From contig JBPOII010000002.1 of NCBI GenBank assembly GCA_052034625.1, positions 1 through 64,000 on the forward strand: 64,000 nt of DNA, in the 5' to 3' direction. The notes beneath the pieces are model-generated. The model made no database searches. It was not told where the DNA came from and was given only the letters and a program-made list of their open reading frames with translations. A program made the position numbers and the translations under genes. Origin of the DNA: JAVBLP01 sp052034625. GTDB lineage: Bacteria > Elusimicrobiota > Endomicrobiia > Endomicrobiales > Endomicrobiaceae. The stretch's first letter is position 1; the number at the start of each line of letters is the position of its first letter. This document shows, in pieces, positions 16,084-25,127 of the stretch.

Positions 16084-18093
16084 TTATTTCCTGAAATAAG
16101 GCAGACGGATCACGGTTTCAAGACCGTATTCGCCATGCGAACGGATATTTTGTGCCGTTATATAACCATCCATAAGTTTTATAAAGTTCTTTGCTATCAT
16201 CGTACCTTCGCCAAGTCTTTCGCCTTTTGAGCTTTCTATGGATTCTTTATAAATTTTTGATAGCTTTTCTTTCGGAAGTCCGCCGGCATTGTCCATAATG
16301 CGGAACATCACAGACTTTTCATCTTCTATTTTAAGAGAAATCAAAAGACAAGCTTTAAAATCCGGACGCAGAACTTTTTTCTGTAAAGCATAAACGGAAT
16401 TATCAAGAATATTATTAAAAGCAACAAAAAACAGTTTGTTTATCCTGCAAAAAGCATCTCCGGGATCTTTAAAGCCTGAATAATTGATATCTATATAAGC
16501 TCCGGTTTTTTGACGCAATGAGTCAACAACACCTTCTATTTTAGCATCAATATCTTTAAGTTTATATTCCCCGAGTTTTCCGCTTGTTATTTCATCTATA
16601 TAAGCACGTGTTTCCTTCTGGCTTTCTAAAATAAAACTGCTGTAGGGTTTTACAACATTATCATAAACTTCAACTAGAAGATCGTTCATTCCGGTCTTAG
16701 ATTTTTCAAGCTGGTTGATCAAGTCATGTCTTGCGCTTCTAAGGAACTGAACAGTATTATCCGACCAATTAAGTTCAAGTGCCTGCAGCTTCTGTTTCTG
16801 CGCATCAAAAGATTCAGACACTTGTTCCGCCGCTTGTCTTTTAATAAGCTCATCATTAAGAGTAAGCATTTCAGTAGTTCTGTTGTTTTTTCTGTCTATA
16901 AGCACAAACATTATCAACATTACAAAAAGCCATACAAGTGTTTCGGGTTTAGCCTGTTCACTTGAAACAGCCTCATAATATTCTATCGGAGTAATTCCGG
17001 TTATAGATACAAGTATAAACAAATAAACCGCTATTATTATTACCGAAAACAAAAAAGCATTTATAAGAAAGAATTTTACATCCCGATTCATATTCTTAAG
17101 ATAGAAATTGGCATTTGTGGTAATCTCTATCTCCCGAACATCTTTTCTCTTTTCCTTTGGGATCAAAGACTTCATGATAGCCAATGCCGCAATAGCAAAA
17201 AGAGGCAGAAGTATCATTTCCACAAAAAGATAATCTCTTATAGAATGAACAGAAATATTTTCTATGAATCCTCCCAGCAGTTCAATCGATATACTGCGTA
17301 TCTTAAGAAGGTATAAAATTCCCAATATAATAAACAGAACAGCTTCAAGAGAATTAAATTTTTCAAGCATTATCCTGTACCAAGGTATCTCATTTTCCTG
17401 AATCTTGTCTTGATATGTATCTGTAAGGTTTTTTATATTGAACTTAAAAATAGTAAGACATATTGCCATTGCAAAAAATGATGTGAGCACTTTATCCGGT
17501 ATTTCTATGAAAGTATCTGCAACATAGTTGGCAAAAATTCCTGCCCAGCCCGAACTAGCAATACCGAAAAGCTGTTTAAACCACTGTGCAAAATAAAGCG
17601 AATAGGGCTGAACAAAAGAAAATCCGTCAAAAACCACTCCCCTTATGACCGAAGAAAATGCCGCAGTCATAAGACCGCTTCCTATGCCGGCAAAAAGTAT
17701 AAAAATAAAAGCTGAGAAAAAGTTTGTTTTAAGAGTTGGTTTTGAAACCGAACGCCTGTTTTTGAGTATGGAAATTGTTCCCGTTTCACTTAAAAGCCCC
17801 CAGTATAAAGCGGCTGCCATATTTACAACAGCAAGATAGATAAAATGCGGCGATGTTATTATTGAAAGCAATACTGCTGTCGCAAGTGCGACAAGCATTC
17901 CCCATATACTGCCAAGCGTTATTACAGCAACAAAAGTACCTAGAGTGTCAAAATAAAGAAAATTATAACTGTTTTCGTAAACAAAAGTATTTCCTGCCCA
18001 GTTAAGAAGAATAGAAAAAGCCGCAACAAGAAAATAATATTTTCTGTTTTGCATCTGCTGGTAAATGTCTAATAAAAAATTACGTATCCGCAT
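16084..18093 (-). CDS. Multi-TM sensor histidine kinase
   Basis: 669 codons. The first 410 residues hold many membrane helices in two blocks (about 17-225 and 250-400); the first block (NFLYFDTLGTFVAVITLGS) resembles the sensor domains related to ECF-transporter S components. A coiled linker leads to the phosphoacceptor region, H455 in SARHDLINQLEKS, and an HATPase domain with an N box (FNNILDNSVYAL), G1 (MDNAGGLPKEKL) and G2 (GERLGEGTMIAKNF). It autophosphorylates and should pass phosphate to D60 of the next gene. The start has no ribosome site, and a TTGTAA-N17-TATCAT promoter lies 9 nt upstream. Confidence 0.88.
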   Translation of the reverse strand: MRIRNFLLDIYQQMQNRKYYFLVAAFSILLNWAGNTFVYENSYNFLYFDTLGTFVAVITLGSIWGMLVALATAVLLSIITSPHFIYLAVVNMAAALYWGLLSETGTISILKNRRSVSKPTLKTNFFSAFIFILFAGIGSGLMTAAFSSVIRGVVFDGFSFVQPYSLYFAQWFKQLFGIASSGWAGIFANYVADTFIEIPDKVLTSFFAMAICLTIFKFNIKNLTDTYQDKIQENEIPWYRIMLEKFNSLEAVLFIILGILYLLKIRSISIELLGGFIENISVHSIRDYLFVEMILLPLFAIAALAIMKSLIPKEKRKDVREIEITTNANFYLKNMNRDVKFFLINAFLFSVIIIAVYLFILVSITGITPIEYYEAVSSEQAKPETLVWLFVMLIMFVLIDRKNNRTTEMLTLNDELIKRQAAEQVSESFDAQKQKLQALELNWSDNTVQFLRSARHDLINQLEKSKTGMNDLLVEVYDNVVKPYSSFILESQKETRAYIDEITSGKLGEYKLKDIDAKIEGVVDSLRQKTGAYIDINYSGFKDPGDAFCRINKLFFVAFNNILDNSVYALQKKVLRPDFKACLLISLKIEDEKSVMFRIMDNAGGLPKEKLSKIYKESIESSKGERLGEGTMIAKNFIKLMDGYITAQNIRSHGEYGLETVIRLPYFRK

Positions 18094-18102
18094 ATTATAT
18101 AT

Positions 18103-18131
18103 ATGATATGATTATTCAATTTTATTTACAA
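18103..18131 (-). promoter_or_regulatory. Histidine kinase promoter, predicted leaderless
   Basis: On the minus strand TTGTAA (18126-18131), 17-base spacer, TATCAT (18103-18108), 9 nt before the ATG at 18093. Confidence 0.5.
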
Positions 18132-18147
18132 GTTAAAATCTTTGATT

Positions 18148-18175
18148 TTGATTATTTAAAAGTATTTAATAGAAT
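18148..18175 (+). promoter_or_regulatory. M23 peptidase promoter, predicted leaderless
   Basis: TTGATT (18148-18153), 16-base spacer, TAGAAT (18170-18175), 8 nt before the ATG at 18184. No ribosome site is present. Confidence 0.5.
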
Positions 18176-18183
18176 ATATAATT

Positions 18184-19155
18184 ATGGATAATACTCCTGA
18201 AATTAAAGCTGACAAAATTAAAAAGATCATTTTACGCTGGGCAGTCTTTCTGACAGTAGTTCTTGCCATTTTTGTAATTGCACATATATTGGTAAGCAAA
18301 ACTGCCGAAGCAAGACTTGCTGCCGTACCTGTGGTTACAATACCCACATATCCTGCTGATGAACTTCTTAATGATGTAGAGATAAGAAAGAAATTCCTTG
18401 CACCGCGTGTCAGGGATACGCTTTTTTCGGTTTATACTGTACAAAAAGGCGACAATTTATGGAAACTCGCAAAAAGATACGGCTATTCCGTACATACACT
18501 TATCGGCTGTAATCCGCAGCTTAAAACTTATAATGTAAATATAAATCAAAAGATCCTTGTCCCTTCGGCGGGAGGTTCGCTGCATCCTATCCAGCCTGAC
18601 GATACATGGGAAAAAATATCTGAAAAATATGATATTGATATTCAAACTTTAAAATTTACGAATTTCGGCGTTTTTCAACTTGTACCCGGAGAATTTGTTT
18701 TCATTCCAGGTAAAAGACCTGCCGTAGATCTTATGAATGAAGAAATGCAGGAAAAATATTCTTTACGTTCGCTTTTTATTTCGCCTCTCGGCGGAAGACT
18801 CACAAGCGCTTTCGGGAAAAGGAGACATCCCGTAACAGGAAAAGTGAGCAATCATGGAGGCATAGATATTGCCGCCCCCATGGGGACTTGGGTTGGTGCA
18901 GCGGCTGACGGAGTCGTCATTCTTGCAAGCCACAATGTCGGACATTACGGCACAGCCGTCTATATTGACCACAAGAACGGATATATAACGCATTATGGCC
19001 ATCTTTCTTCATACAAAGTAAGAGTCGGTCAAAAAGTCAGAGCGGGACAACTTATAGCAAAAAGCGGAGCCAGCGGACGCGTTACCGGACCTCATTTACA
19101 CTTTACAATAAAAAAAGGAGACAGGTCTTTAGACCCGCTTAAATTCTTATGGTAG
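18184..19155 (+). CDS. LysM-M23 (LytM-type) peptidoglycan endopeptidase
   Basis: 323 codons. One N-terminal membrane anchor (about 18-38), a first LysM (80-126, YTVQKGDNLWKLAKRYGYSV), a second LysM-like repeat (about 135-180, IQPDDTWEKISEKYDID) and an M23 metallopeptidase domain (198-320). Zinc and catalytic residues are present: NHGGIDI, THYGHLS and GPHLHF. It cleaves stem-peptide crosslinks or activates amidases at the division site. The first gene of a two-gene operon; AMMECR1 overlaps its 3' end by 7 nt. Confidence 0.92.
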   Translation: MDNTPEIKADKIKKIILRWAVFLTVVLAIFVIAHILVSKTAEARLAAVPVVTIPTYPADELLNDVEIRKKFLAPRVRDTLFSVYTVQKGDNLWKLAKRYGYSVHTLIGCNPQLKTYNVNINQKILVPSAGGSLHPIQPDDTWEKISEKYDIDIQTLKFTNFGVFQLVPGEFVFIPGKRPAVDLMNEEMQEKYSLRSLFISPLGGRLTSAFGKRRHPVTGKVSNHGGIDIAAPMGTWVGAAADGVVILASHNVGHYGTAVYIDHKNGYITHYGHLSSYKVRVGQKVRAGQLIAKSGASGRVTGPHLHFTIKKGDRSLDPLKFLW

Positions 19156-19712
19156 AATTCTCAATATCAAAACCATCGCAAAAAGAATTGCTGTCACTTG
19201 CAAGAAAAGCTATTGAACTTTATTTAATCAAGCGCGAAGTTATAGATTTCTCAATAGATAAAAATGAAGAATTATTACAACTTGCGGCAGTTTTTGTAAC
19301 ACTTACGCAAAATGGACAATTGCGCGGATGTATCGGTACTATAGAGCCGCAATACCCTTTATTTGAAGCTGTCATCAGAATGGCTTTGTCGGCGGCATTA
19401 AACGATTCCCGGTTTTTTCCGCTTGAACTTGATGAACTTCCTGAAACAAAAATAGAGATCTCAGCTCTTTCCCCTATGGTAAAAGTTAAAAGCACCGATG
19501 AGATAATACCTGACAAACACGGCGTTCTTGTACAAAAAGGACCTAGAAGCGGTTTGTTCTTGCCGCAGGTATGGGAACATTTCAGCGGAAACAACCGCAA
19601 AGAAGAATTTTTAAACGAACTCTGCGAGCAAAAAGCCGGACTATCACAGAGTGTATGGAAAGAGGGCTCAGCTGAACTTTTTGTTTTTACTGTATTTTCT
19701 TTTGAAGACTAA
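19149..19712 (+). CDS. AMMECR1 domain protein
   Basis: 187 codons covering a single AMMECR1 domain: LQLAAVFVTLTQNGQLRGCI with the near-invariant LRGCIG motif, RMALSAALNDSRFFPL, and LFLPQVWEH near the end. In many bacteria the protein is linked to MEMO1 and a radical SAM protein, but neither is adjacent here. Biochemical role is unknown. Its ATG overlaps the end of the M23 gene by 7 nt. A CACACTTTTGC hairpin of the composite repeat begins about 7 nt after its stop. Confidence 0.9.
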   Translation: MVEFSISKPSQKELLSLARKAIELYLIKREVIDFSIDKNEELLQLAAVFVTLTQNGQLRGCIGTIEPQYPLFEAVIRMALSAALNDSRFFPLELDELPETKIEISALSPMVKVKSTDEIIPDKHGVLVQKGPRSGLFLPQVWEHFSGNNRKEEFLNELCEQKAGLSQSVWKEGSAELFVFTVFSFED

Positions 19713-19719
19713 CTTTCTC

Positions 19720-20160
19720 ACACTTTTGCAGACGATCAAAAGTGTGCAAAACTCTGCCGCTGAAGAGCGGTTCTTTCAAGGGTATTGCATACCCTTAAAC
19801 CCGCCTCACTTTTAAAAAGTGAGCAAATCGCCGCCTCGTTTGCAAGGCAAACTGCAAGGGACTTTGTCCCTTAAACCCTTTGTACTTTTATCATACGTGA
19901 TAAAAGTACCAAAATCACTGCCGCTGAAGTACATTCACTGCAAGATTTTCCAGCCAATTCCTGAAACTGACCCTTTAGGGTCATCCCCGAAATTCGTAAT
20001 CGGGGATCCATTTTGTCTTTTGTCGTTTTTGTTTTGTAACTTGGATTCCCGACTAAGACACTCGGGAATGACACGACGATGTCTTTTCTTCAAACATACA
20101 GGAATTAAGCCGTCTGGAAAATCTTTCCGTTCATAGACCGTACTTCTAAGGCAGCATTAA
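19720..20160. repeat. Composite stacked-palindrome repeat, copy B (inverted)
   Basis: The reverse complement matches copy A at 9302-9645 nearly throughout, including the same palindromes in the same order (for example GTACTTTTATCA-TACG-TGATAAAAGTAC and AAGGGTAT-TGC-ATACCCTT). It carries a complete facing-hairpin element (19980-20072) where copy A has CCTTTGAAAAAGG. Nothing coding is seen in 19713-20251. Confidence 0.85.
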
Positions 20161-20172
20161 CGACAAAGACAA

Positions 20173-20219
20173 AGGCAGATGTTTCGACTTCGCAACAAAG
20201 TTGCTTCGCTCAACATGAC
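20173..20219. repeat. Dispersed repeat, GCAGATGTTTCGACTTCG type
   Basis: A GGCAGATGTTTCGACTTCGC...TTCGCTCAACATGACA block, related to the repeats at 2972 and 14847. It contains a small inverted repeat CAAC-AAAG-TTG. Confidence 0.5.
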
Positions 20220-20251
20220 AACAAAAAAATATTAACTGATAACTGCCGTTT

Positions 20252-21163
20252 TTAGTTTTTTATGTCGAGCATTCTTTTTATAGGAAGGTATGCTTTTTCT
20301 CTAATATCTTCAGGAACTATCACTTGATTGCTTAAATTCTCAAGAACATCCAAAACTTTCGGAAGAGTTATTTTTTTCATATCTACGCAAAGAGTTTGCG
20401 GAGAAACCGAATAAAACTTTTTATCGGGATTTTCTTTTTGAAGTTTATAAATTATGCCGACTTCAGTGCCTATAATAAACTCTTTATTTGAGCTTTCAAG
20501 TACATATTTGCACATCTGCCCCGTAGACATTGCATGGTCTGCCAGATCAATAATTTCAGGAGCCGATTCAGGATGTACAAGCACAACAGCTTCAGGATGA
20601 GCCTCTTTTGCTTCTAAAATCTGTTCTTTATGCATTGTATCATTATGAATAGGGCAGTAACCGTCCCAGATAATCATTTTCCTGCCGGATTTTTTCTGTA
20701 CATAATCTCCTAAATTCCTATCCGGAACAAAAACAATTGTTTTATCTTCAGGAATACTATTAACAACATTTACTGCATTTGAAGATGTACAGCATATATC
20801 ACATTCAGTTTTAAGAGAAGCTGTAGTATTAACATATGCAACAGTAACAGGATCTTTATGATCTTTTTTAAATTCTCTTAACTGTTCAGCCGTTATCATA
20901 TCCGCCATAGGACATCCGGCGCCCGTGTCGGGTATCAAAACTTTTTTATCAGGACTTAAAATAGCTGCGGTTTCTGCCATAAAATGCACACCGCAAAAAA
21001 CTATGATATCCGCATCTGTTTTTGCCGCTGTCCTGCTGAGATCAAGAGAATCGCCGACGAAATCGGCAATATCCTGAATTTCAGGCAGCTGATAAATATG
21101 TGCAAGTATTACGGCATTCTTTTCTTTTTTCAGTTGGTTTATTTTTTTTATTGTGTTTTCCAT
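20252..21163 (-). CDS. nadA: Quinolinate synthase
   Basis: 303 codons, normal length. NadA uses a [4Fe-4S] cluster to condense iminoaspartate with dihydroxyacetone phosphate to quinolinate in de novo NAD synthesis. Visible motifs are LAHIYQLPEIQDIADFVGDS, VFCGVHFMAETAAIL, the KTECDICCTSSNAV cluster segment, MSTGQMCKYV and SVSPQTLCVDM, supplying the conserved cysteines. Its ATG overlaps the thiM stop (TAATG), so the pair is translationally coupled. nadB and nadC are not in the window. Confidence 0.96.
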   Translation of the reverse strand: MENTIKKINQLKKEKNAVILAHIYQLPEIQDIADFVGDSLDLSRTAAKTDADIIVFCGVHFMAETAAILSPDKKVLIPDTGAGCPMADMITAEQLREFKKDHKDPVTVAYVNTTASLKTECDICCTSSNAVNVVNSIPEDKTIVFVPDRNLGDYVQKKSGRKMIIWDGYCPIHNDTMHKEQILEAKEAHPEAVVLVHPESAPEIIDLADHAMSTGQMCKYVLESSNKEFIIGTEVGIIYKLQKENPDKKFYSVSPQTLCVDMKKITLPKVLDVLENLSNQVIVPEDIREKAYLPIKRMLDIKN

Positions 21164-21957
21164 TATTTTATTTCTTCTACCCTTTTCATTTTATTTATTG
21201 ATATATCGCTTAATGTACTTATCTTATCAAAAAGTTTATTCTTAAAAGTTCCGGGACCTTCGGATGTTTTGTCTGCGTTTTCAGCAGCGATCTCAAAACA
21301 TATAAGTCCGGCTATTGAAGCAAAAAGATAATCTTTTTCAACAGCACAAAAAGTACCGATAACAGATGCCGCCATACAGCCCGTACCCACTACTTTTGAC
21401 ATCATCGGCGTACCGTTCTTTATCAGGAAAGCACTTTCGCCATTAGTACAAATATCTTCTTCGCCGGTAACTACTACAACGCATTCTTTTTCATTTGCAA
21501 GACGCTTTGCTATGCCTACCATATCAGCGGAAACATTACCGCTGTCTACACCTTTTGTGGTTACATTTATGCCTGCGGCAGCAGCAATCTCGGAAGCATT
21601 GCCTTTTATAACGGCTATTTTATATTCCAACAACTCTTTTATTTTATTGTTCCTGAACTTTGTCGCTCCGACACCTACGGCATCAAGCACAACCGGTATT
21701 CCTTTTTTATTTGCCGCCTCTATAGCCAACTTCATGGCTTCAATACTGCTTGTGCTCAGAGTTCCGATATTTATTACAACAGCTTTTGATATTGATGCCA
21801 TCTCTGCGGCTTCTTCTTTTGCATGCGCCATAACCGGAGAACCGCCGAAAACTTTTACGATATTTGCACAATCATATATCGTAACCCAATTAGTAATGTG
21901 ATGCACAAGCGGTGCTTCTTTTCTAACTTTCTCAAGAGTTGCAAAAACTTTATCCAT
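21163..21957 (-). CDS. thiM: Hydroxyethylthiazole kinase
   Basis: 264 codons. ThiM phosphorylates 4-methyl-5-(2-hydroxyethyl)thiazole for thiamine salvage. Family features are LVHHITNWVTIYDCANI at the N-terminus, VLDAVGVGATKFRN, VVTGEEDICT and the catalytic VVGTGCMAASVIGTF loop. A GGAGG-containing ribosome site and a TATAAT box (21995-22000) lie within about 40 nt upstream. That leader is too short for a TPP riboswitch. Grouped with nadA, an unusual coupling of two cofactor pathways. Confidence 0.95.
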   Translation of the reverse strand: MDKVFATLEKVRKEAPLVHHITNWVTIYDCANIVKVFGGSPVMAHAKEEAAEMASISKAVVINIGTLSTSSIEAMKLAIEAANKKGIPVVLDAVGVGATKFRNNKIKELLEYKIAVIKGNASEIAAAAGINVTTKGVDSGNVSADMVGIAKRLANEKECVVVVTGEEDICTNGESAFLIKNGTPMMSKVVGTGCMAASVIGTFCAVEKDYLFASIAGLICFEIAAENADKTSEGPGTFKNKLFDKISTLSDISINKMKRVEEIK

Positions 21958-22021
21958 CCTGCTGCCTCCGTAGATAAATACATTTAATATGCGTATTATA
22001 CCATTTTAACTATGTTTTGTA

Positions 22022-22648
22022 TCAGAAACCGAGTTTCTTTTTTGCAAAATCACAAATAATTTCTGCACTGCCGTCAAAACCCAAGGCAGCAGAATTTACA
22101 CATAAATGATATGAAACCGGCGAACCCCATATTTTATTGCTGTAAAAGTTATAATATTTGGCACGCTGTTTATCAATATTTTCTATATCTTTTCTTATTT
22201 TATCTTCATTACAGTTTTCCGTTCCGTAAGAAAGAATATTTTTAACTCTTTCTTCTTTATCGGCGCATATAAATATATTGACCGTTCTCTGATTTTCTCT
22301 TAAAACATAATCAGCACATCTGCCGACAAAAATGCAGGATTCTTTTCCGGCAAGCTCTCTTATAATATCGCTCTGTATCTTAAAAACACTTTCATTAAGC
22401 ATAATATCCCCGTAAGCCGCCGTAAAGATCGATGAGCCCATACCGCTTAAGTCTCCAATCATTCCCACAGGGATTTTCTCTTCGGACTTTTCAAAATAAT
22501 CCTTGTCCAACCCGCTCTTTTTTGCCGCTATCTCGATGAGTTTTTTATCATAGTAATTTATGCCGAGAATTTTCGAAAGTTTTTGGGCTATTTTAAGGCC
22601 GCCGCTTCCGTACTGCCTTCCGATATTGATCACATATTTTTCATTCAT
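22022..22648 (-). CDS. Cytidylate kinase-like family protein
   Basis: 208 codons. P-loop variant GRQYGSGGLKIAQKL at the N-terminus, then YYDKKLIEIAAKKSGLD, IFVGRCADYVLRE and the lid region IFICADKEERVKNIL, matching the cytidylate-kinase-like family (Cytidylate_kin2). Members are nucleotide-kinase-like with undefined substrates. The ATG overlaps the stop of the MATE gene (TAATG), implying cotranslation. Not the canonical Cmk. Confidence 0.85.
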   Translation of the reverse strand: MNEKYVINIGRQYGSGGLKIAQKLSKILGINYYDKKLIEIAAKKSGLDKDYFEKSEEKIPVGMIGDLSGMGSSIFTAAYGDIMLNESVFKIQSDIIRELAGKESCIFVGRCADYVLRENQRTVNIFICADKEERVKNILSYGTENCNEDKIRKDIENIDKQRAKYYNFYSNKIWGSPVSYHLCVNSAALGFDGSAEIICDFAKKKLGF

Positions 22649-24015
22649 TACGCAATCTCCCGTTTAAGGCTTTGTTTTTTAAACTCCTTATACTGTGCAG
22701 CAAGCATCCATGCCGATATAAAACATGCAAAAGCATCAGCTGCCGGCATACTGAACCATACTCCTGAAAGACCTATATATTTAGGCAATATTAAAAGCAG
22801 AGGTATAAGAAAAAGCACTTGTCTTGAAAGGGATAGGAAAATAGTTTTAGCAGCTTGCCCGATACTTTGAAAAAATGATGAAACAACCATTTGAAAACCG
22901 ACAAGCGGATAGAGCAAAAACACTATGCGCATACCTGTAGCAGTAATATCCGTGAGAGCCTCATCATTTGTAAATATAGACGCAACGGCATGCGGAAAAA
23001 GTTCAACTACTATAAAACCAAAAGTCATTACAAGAGTCGCAAGTATAATAGCTTTTTTAAGAACTTCTCTGACTCTGTCGTAAAGTGCGGCTCCGTAATT
23101 ATATCCGGCTATCGGCTGCATACCTATATTTATACCGAAGACCACCATAACAAAAAGGAATGCAACACGGTTTACTATACCATAAGCACCTATGGCAAGA
23201 TCCCCGCCGTAAAAGTAGAGTTGTCTGTTTATCAATATAACTATCACACAAGATGCCGAATTCAGCAAAAAAGGAGCAAGCCCTATTGAAACTATTCCTT
23301 TTACTATTTCAGTTCTTAAATGATATATGCCTTTTTTAAAACGAATAAAACTTCCAGGATCCGCGAAAAATTTTATCTGCCACACAAGTACAAGTATCTG
23401 AGAAATGACAGTTGCGGCGGCGCTTCCGCGTATTCCCCAGCCGAAACCGAATATAAACAAAGGATTCAAAATTACATTTATTATAACAGTAACTATCGTA
23501 GCATACATCGATTTTTTTGGATGGCCGGCTGAACGCATTAATGCATTAAGCCCCATATACAGATGAGTTATCACATTGCCGGCTAGTATTATCACCATAA
23601 AATCATAGGCATATTTGATAGTAATGTCGCTGGCACCGAAAAAATAAAGCATAGGTTTAAGAAATATAAATGATACTATCGTGAACAAAACACCTAATAT
23701 CAGGTTCAGGACTAAAACATTACCTAGAATAATATTTGCAGCTTCATAATCTTTTTGCCCTAATCTTAAAGATAAAAGTGCTGCTGCTCCGGCTCCTATA
23801 AGCGACCCGAAAGCGGCTGCAAGATTCATAAGAGGAAAAGTTGCGGCAAGACCTGACAATGCTATCGCACCGACGCCGTGGCCTATAAAGATGCTGTCGG
23901 TAATATTATAAAGCGATGCCGCCGTCATAGCTATGACGGCAGGCACCGCATATTGCATTAAAAGCTTACCTATACTTTCCGTTCCCAATGTTAAAGGTGC
24001 ATTACCTTTTTGCAT
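22648..24015 (-). CDS. MATE family efflux transporter
   Basis: 455 codons, 12 predicted membrane helices. Opens with GTESIGKLLMQYAVPAVIAM and shows the two-fold MATE repeat (VIAMTAASLYNITDSIFIGH and the second-half GINIGMQPIAGYNYGA). The family exports drugs or metabolites in exchange for Na+ or H+. The sequence type is close to MepA-like members; substrate unknown. First of a two-gene operon with the cytidylate-kinase-like gene. Confidence 0.92.
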   Translation of the reverse strand: MQKGNAPLTLGTESIGKLLMQYAVPAVIAMTAASLYNITDSIFIGHGVGAIALSGLAATFPLMNLAAAFGSLIGAGAAALLSLRLGQKDYEAANIILGNVLVLNLILGVLFTIVSFIFLKPMLYFFGASDITIKYAYDFMVIILAGNVITHLYMGLNALMRSAGHPKKSMYATIVTVIINVILNPLFIFGFGWGIRGSAAATVISQILVLVWQIKFFADPGSFIRFKKGIYHLRTEIVKGIVSIGLAPFLLNSASCVIVILINRQLYFYGGDLAIGAYGIVNRVAFLFVMVVFGINIGMQPIAGYNYGAALYDRVREVLKKAIILATLVMTFGFIVVELFPHAVASIFTNDEALTDITATGMRIVFLLYPLVGFQMVVSSFFQSIGQAAKTIFLSLSRQVLFLIPLLLILPKYIGLSGVWFSMPAADAFACFISAWMLAAQYKEFKKQSLKREIA

Positions 24016-24086
24016 ACATTTCTCTTTAAATAAATTACTGACGAATCAACGACAATAAAGACAATGACAAAAACAAAAGGCAAAAT

Positions 24087-24116
24087 GAATCCCCGATTAC
24101 AAATTTCGAGGATGAC
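24087..24116. repeat. Degenerate right-half facing-hairpin repeat
   Basis: GAATCCCCGATTACAAATTTCGAGGATGAC, one stem pair broken (G to A) compared with the consensus. Located between the MATE gene and cysK. Confidence 0.55.
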
Positions 24117-24175
24117 AAAAAAGAAGAACTTTTTCTTTTTTTACACGCTCTCTTCTTGTTTTAACCGATACATTT

Positions 24176-25093
24176 TTATAGTAAAGAGGAAAGATACCTT
24201 TCTCCCGTATCGCAAAGGACAGTTACTATATTTTCTCCTTGGGTTTCCGGTCTTGAAGCAATATTTAAAGCGGCAACAATATTTGCCCCGGAAGATATTC
24301 CGGCAAGCAGACCTTCTTCCTTGGCAAGACGCTTTGTCATAATAATTGCATCTTCGGATTTCACTTTAAGAACTTCATCAATCACACTTCTGTTGAGTGT
24401 CTGCGGAACAAAACCGGCGCCAATACCTTGAATCTTATGCATATCCGCTTTTCCTCCTGAAAGGACAGCGGATTCTTCCGGTTCAACAGCAATTATTTTG
24501 GCAGAAGGCTTTTTTTCTTTTAAAAATTCGCCCACTCCTGATATAGTTCCGCCGGAACCGACACCAGCAACAAAATAACCAATATTCCCTTCAAGATCAT
24601 TCCATATTTCGACTGCTGTACTTTCTTTATGGGCTTTCGGATTTTCGGGATTAGCAAATTGATTCGGCATAAAACTGTTAGGGTTGTTTTTCATTATCTC
24701 TTCGGCTTTTTTAATAGCACCGCTCATGCCGCCAACTCCATCGGTAAGAACAACTTCAGCACCAAGCATTTTAAGCAAAGCTATCCTTTCCTTGCTCATA
24801 CTGTCAGGCATAGTAAGTATCAGTTTATAACCTTTTTGAGCACAGATAAAAGCAAGTGCTATGCCGGTATTGCCGCTTGTGGGTTCAACTATAATAGTAT
24901 GATTATTTATAAGACCTTTTTTTTCAGCTGCATATATCATCGCCCTGCCTACTCTGTCCTTTATACTTGAAAGAGGATTAAAAAATTCCGCTTTCGCATA
25001 GACATTGCCATATAAGCCGCCGGCAATTTTGTTTATTCTTATCAAAGGAGTATTACCGACTCTATCGATTATGTTTTTATATATTTTGCTCAT
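24176..25093 (-). CDS. cysK: Cysteine synthase A (O-acetylserine sulfhydrylase)
   Basis: 305 codons. A PLP enzyme that makes cysteine from O-acetylserine and sulfide. Key motifs: the PLP lysine in PLSSIKDRVGRAMI, the substrate loop EPTSGNTGIALAF, the PLP phosphate loop VAGVGSGGTISGVGE and the C-terminal GISSGANIVAAL. An AGGGG ribosome site precedes the ATG. A 49-codon open frame with a consensus promoter lies immediately upstream on the same strand and may be cotranscribed. Confidence 0.95.
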   Translation of the reverse strand: MSKIYKNIIDRVGNTPLIRINKIAGGLYGNVYAKAEFFNPLSSIKDRVGRAMIYAAEKKGLINNHTIIVEPTSGNTGIALAFICAQKGYKLILTMPDSMSKERIALLKMLGAEVVLTDGVGGMSGAIKKAEEIMKNNPNSFMPNQFANPENPKAHKESTAVEIWNDLEGNIGYFVAGVGSGGTISGVGEFLKEKKPSAKIIAVEPEESAVLSGGKADMHKIQGIGAGFVPQTLNRSVIDEVLKVKSEDAIIMTKRLAKEEGLLAGISSGANIVAALNIASRPETQGENIVTVLCDTGERYLSSLL

Positions 25094-25127
25094 TTTTTCC
25101 CCTTTTATAGAATTTTATGTGCGGATT

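Noticed and set aside
21958..22021. TPP riboswitch upstream of thiM.
   Set aside because: The leader is only about 40 nt between the -10 box and the ATG, too short, and no THI-box CTGAGA motif is seen.
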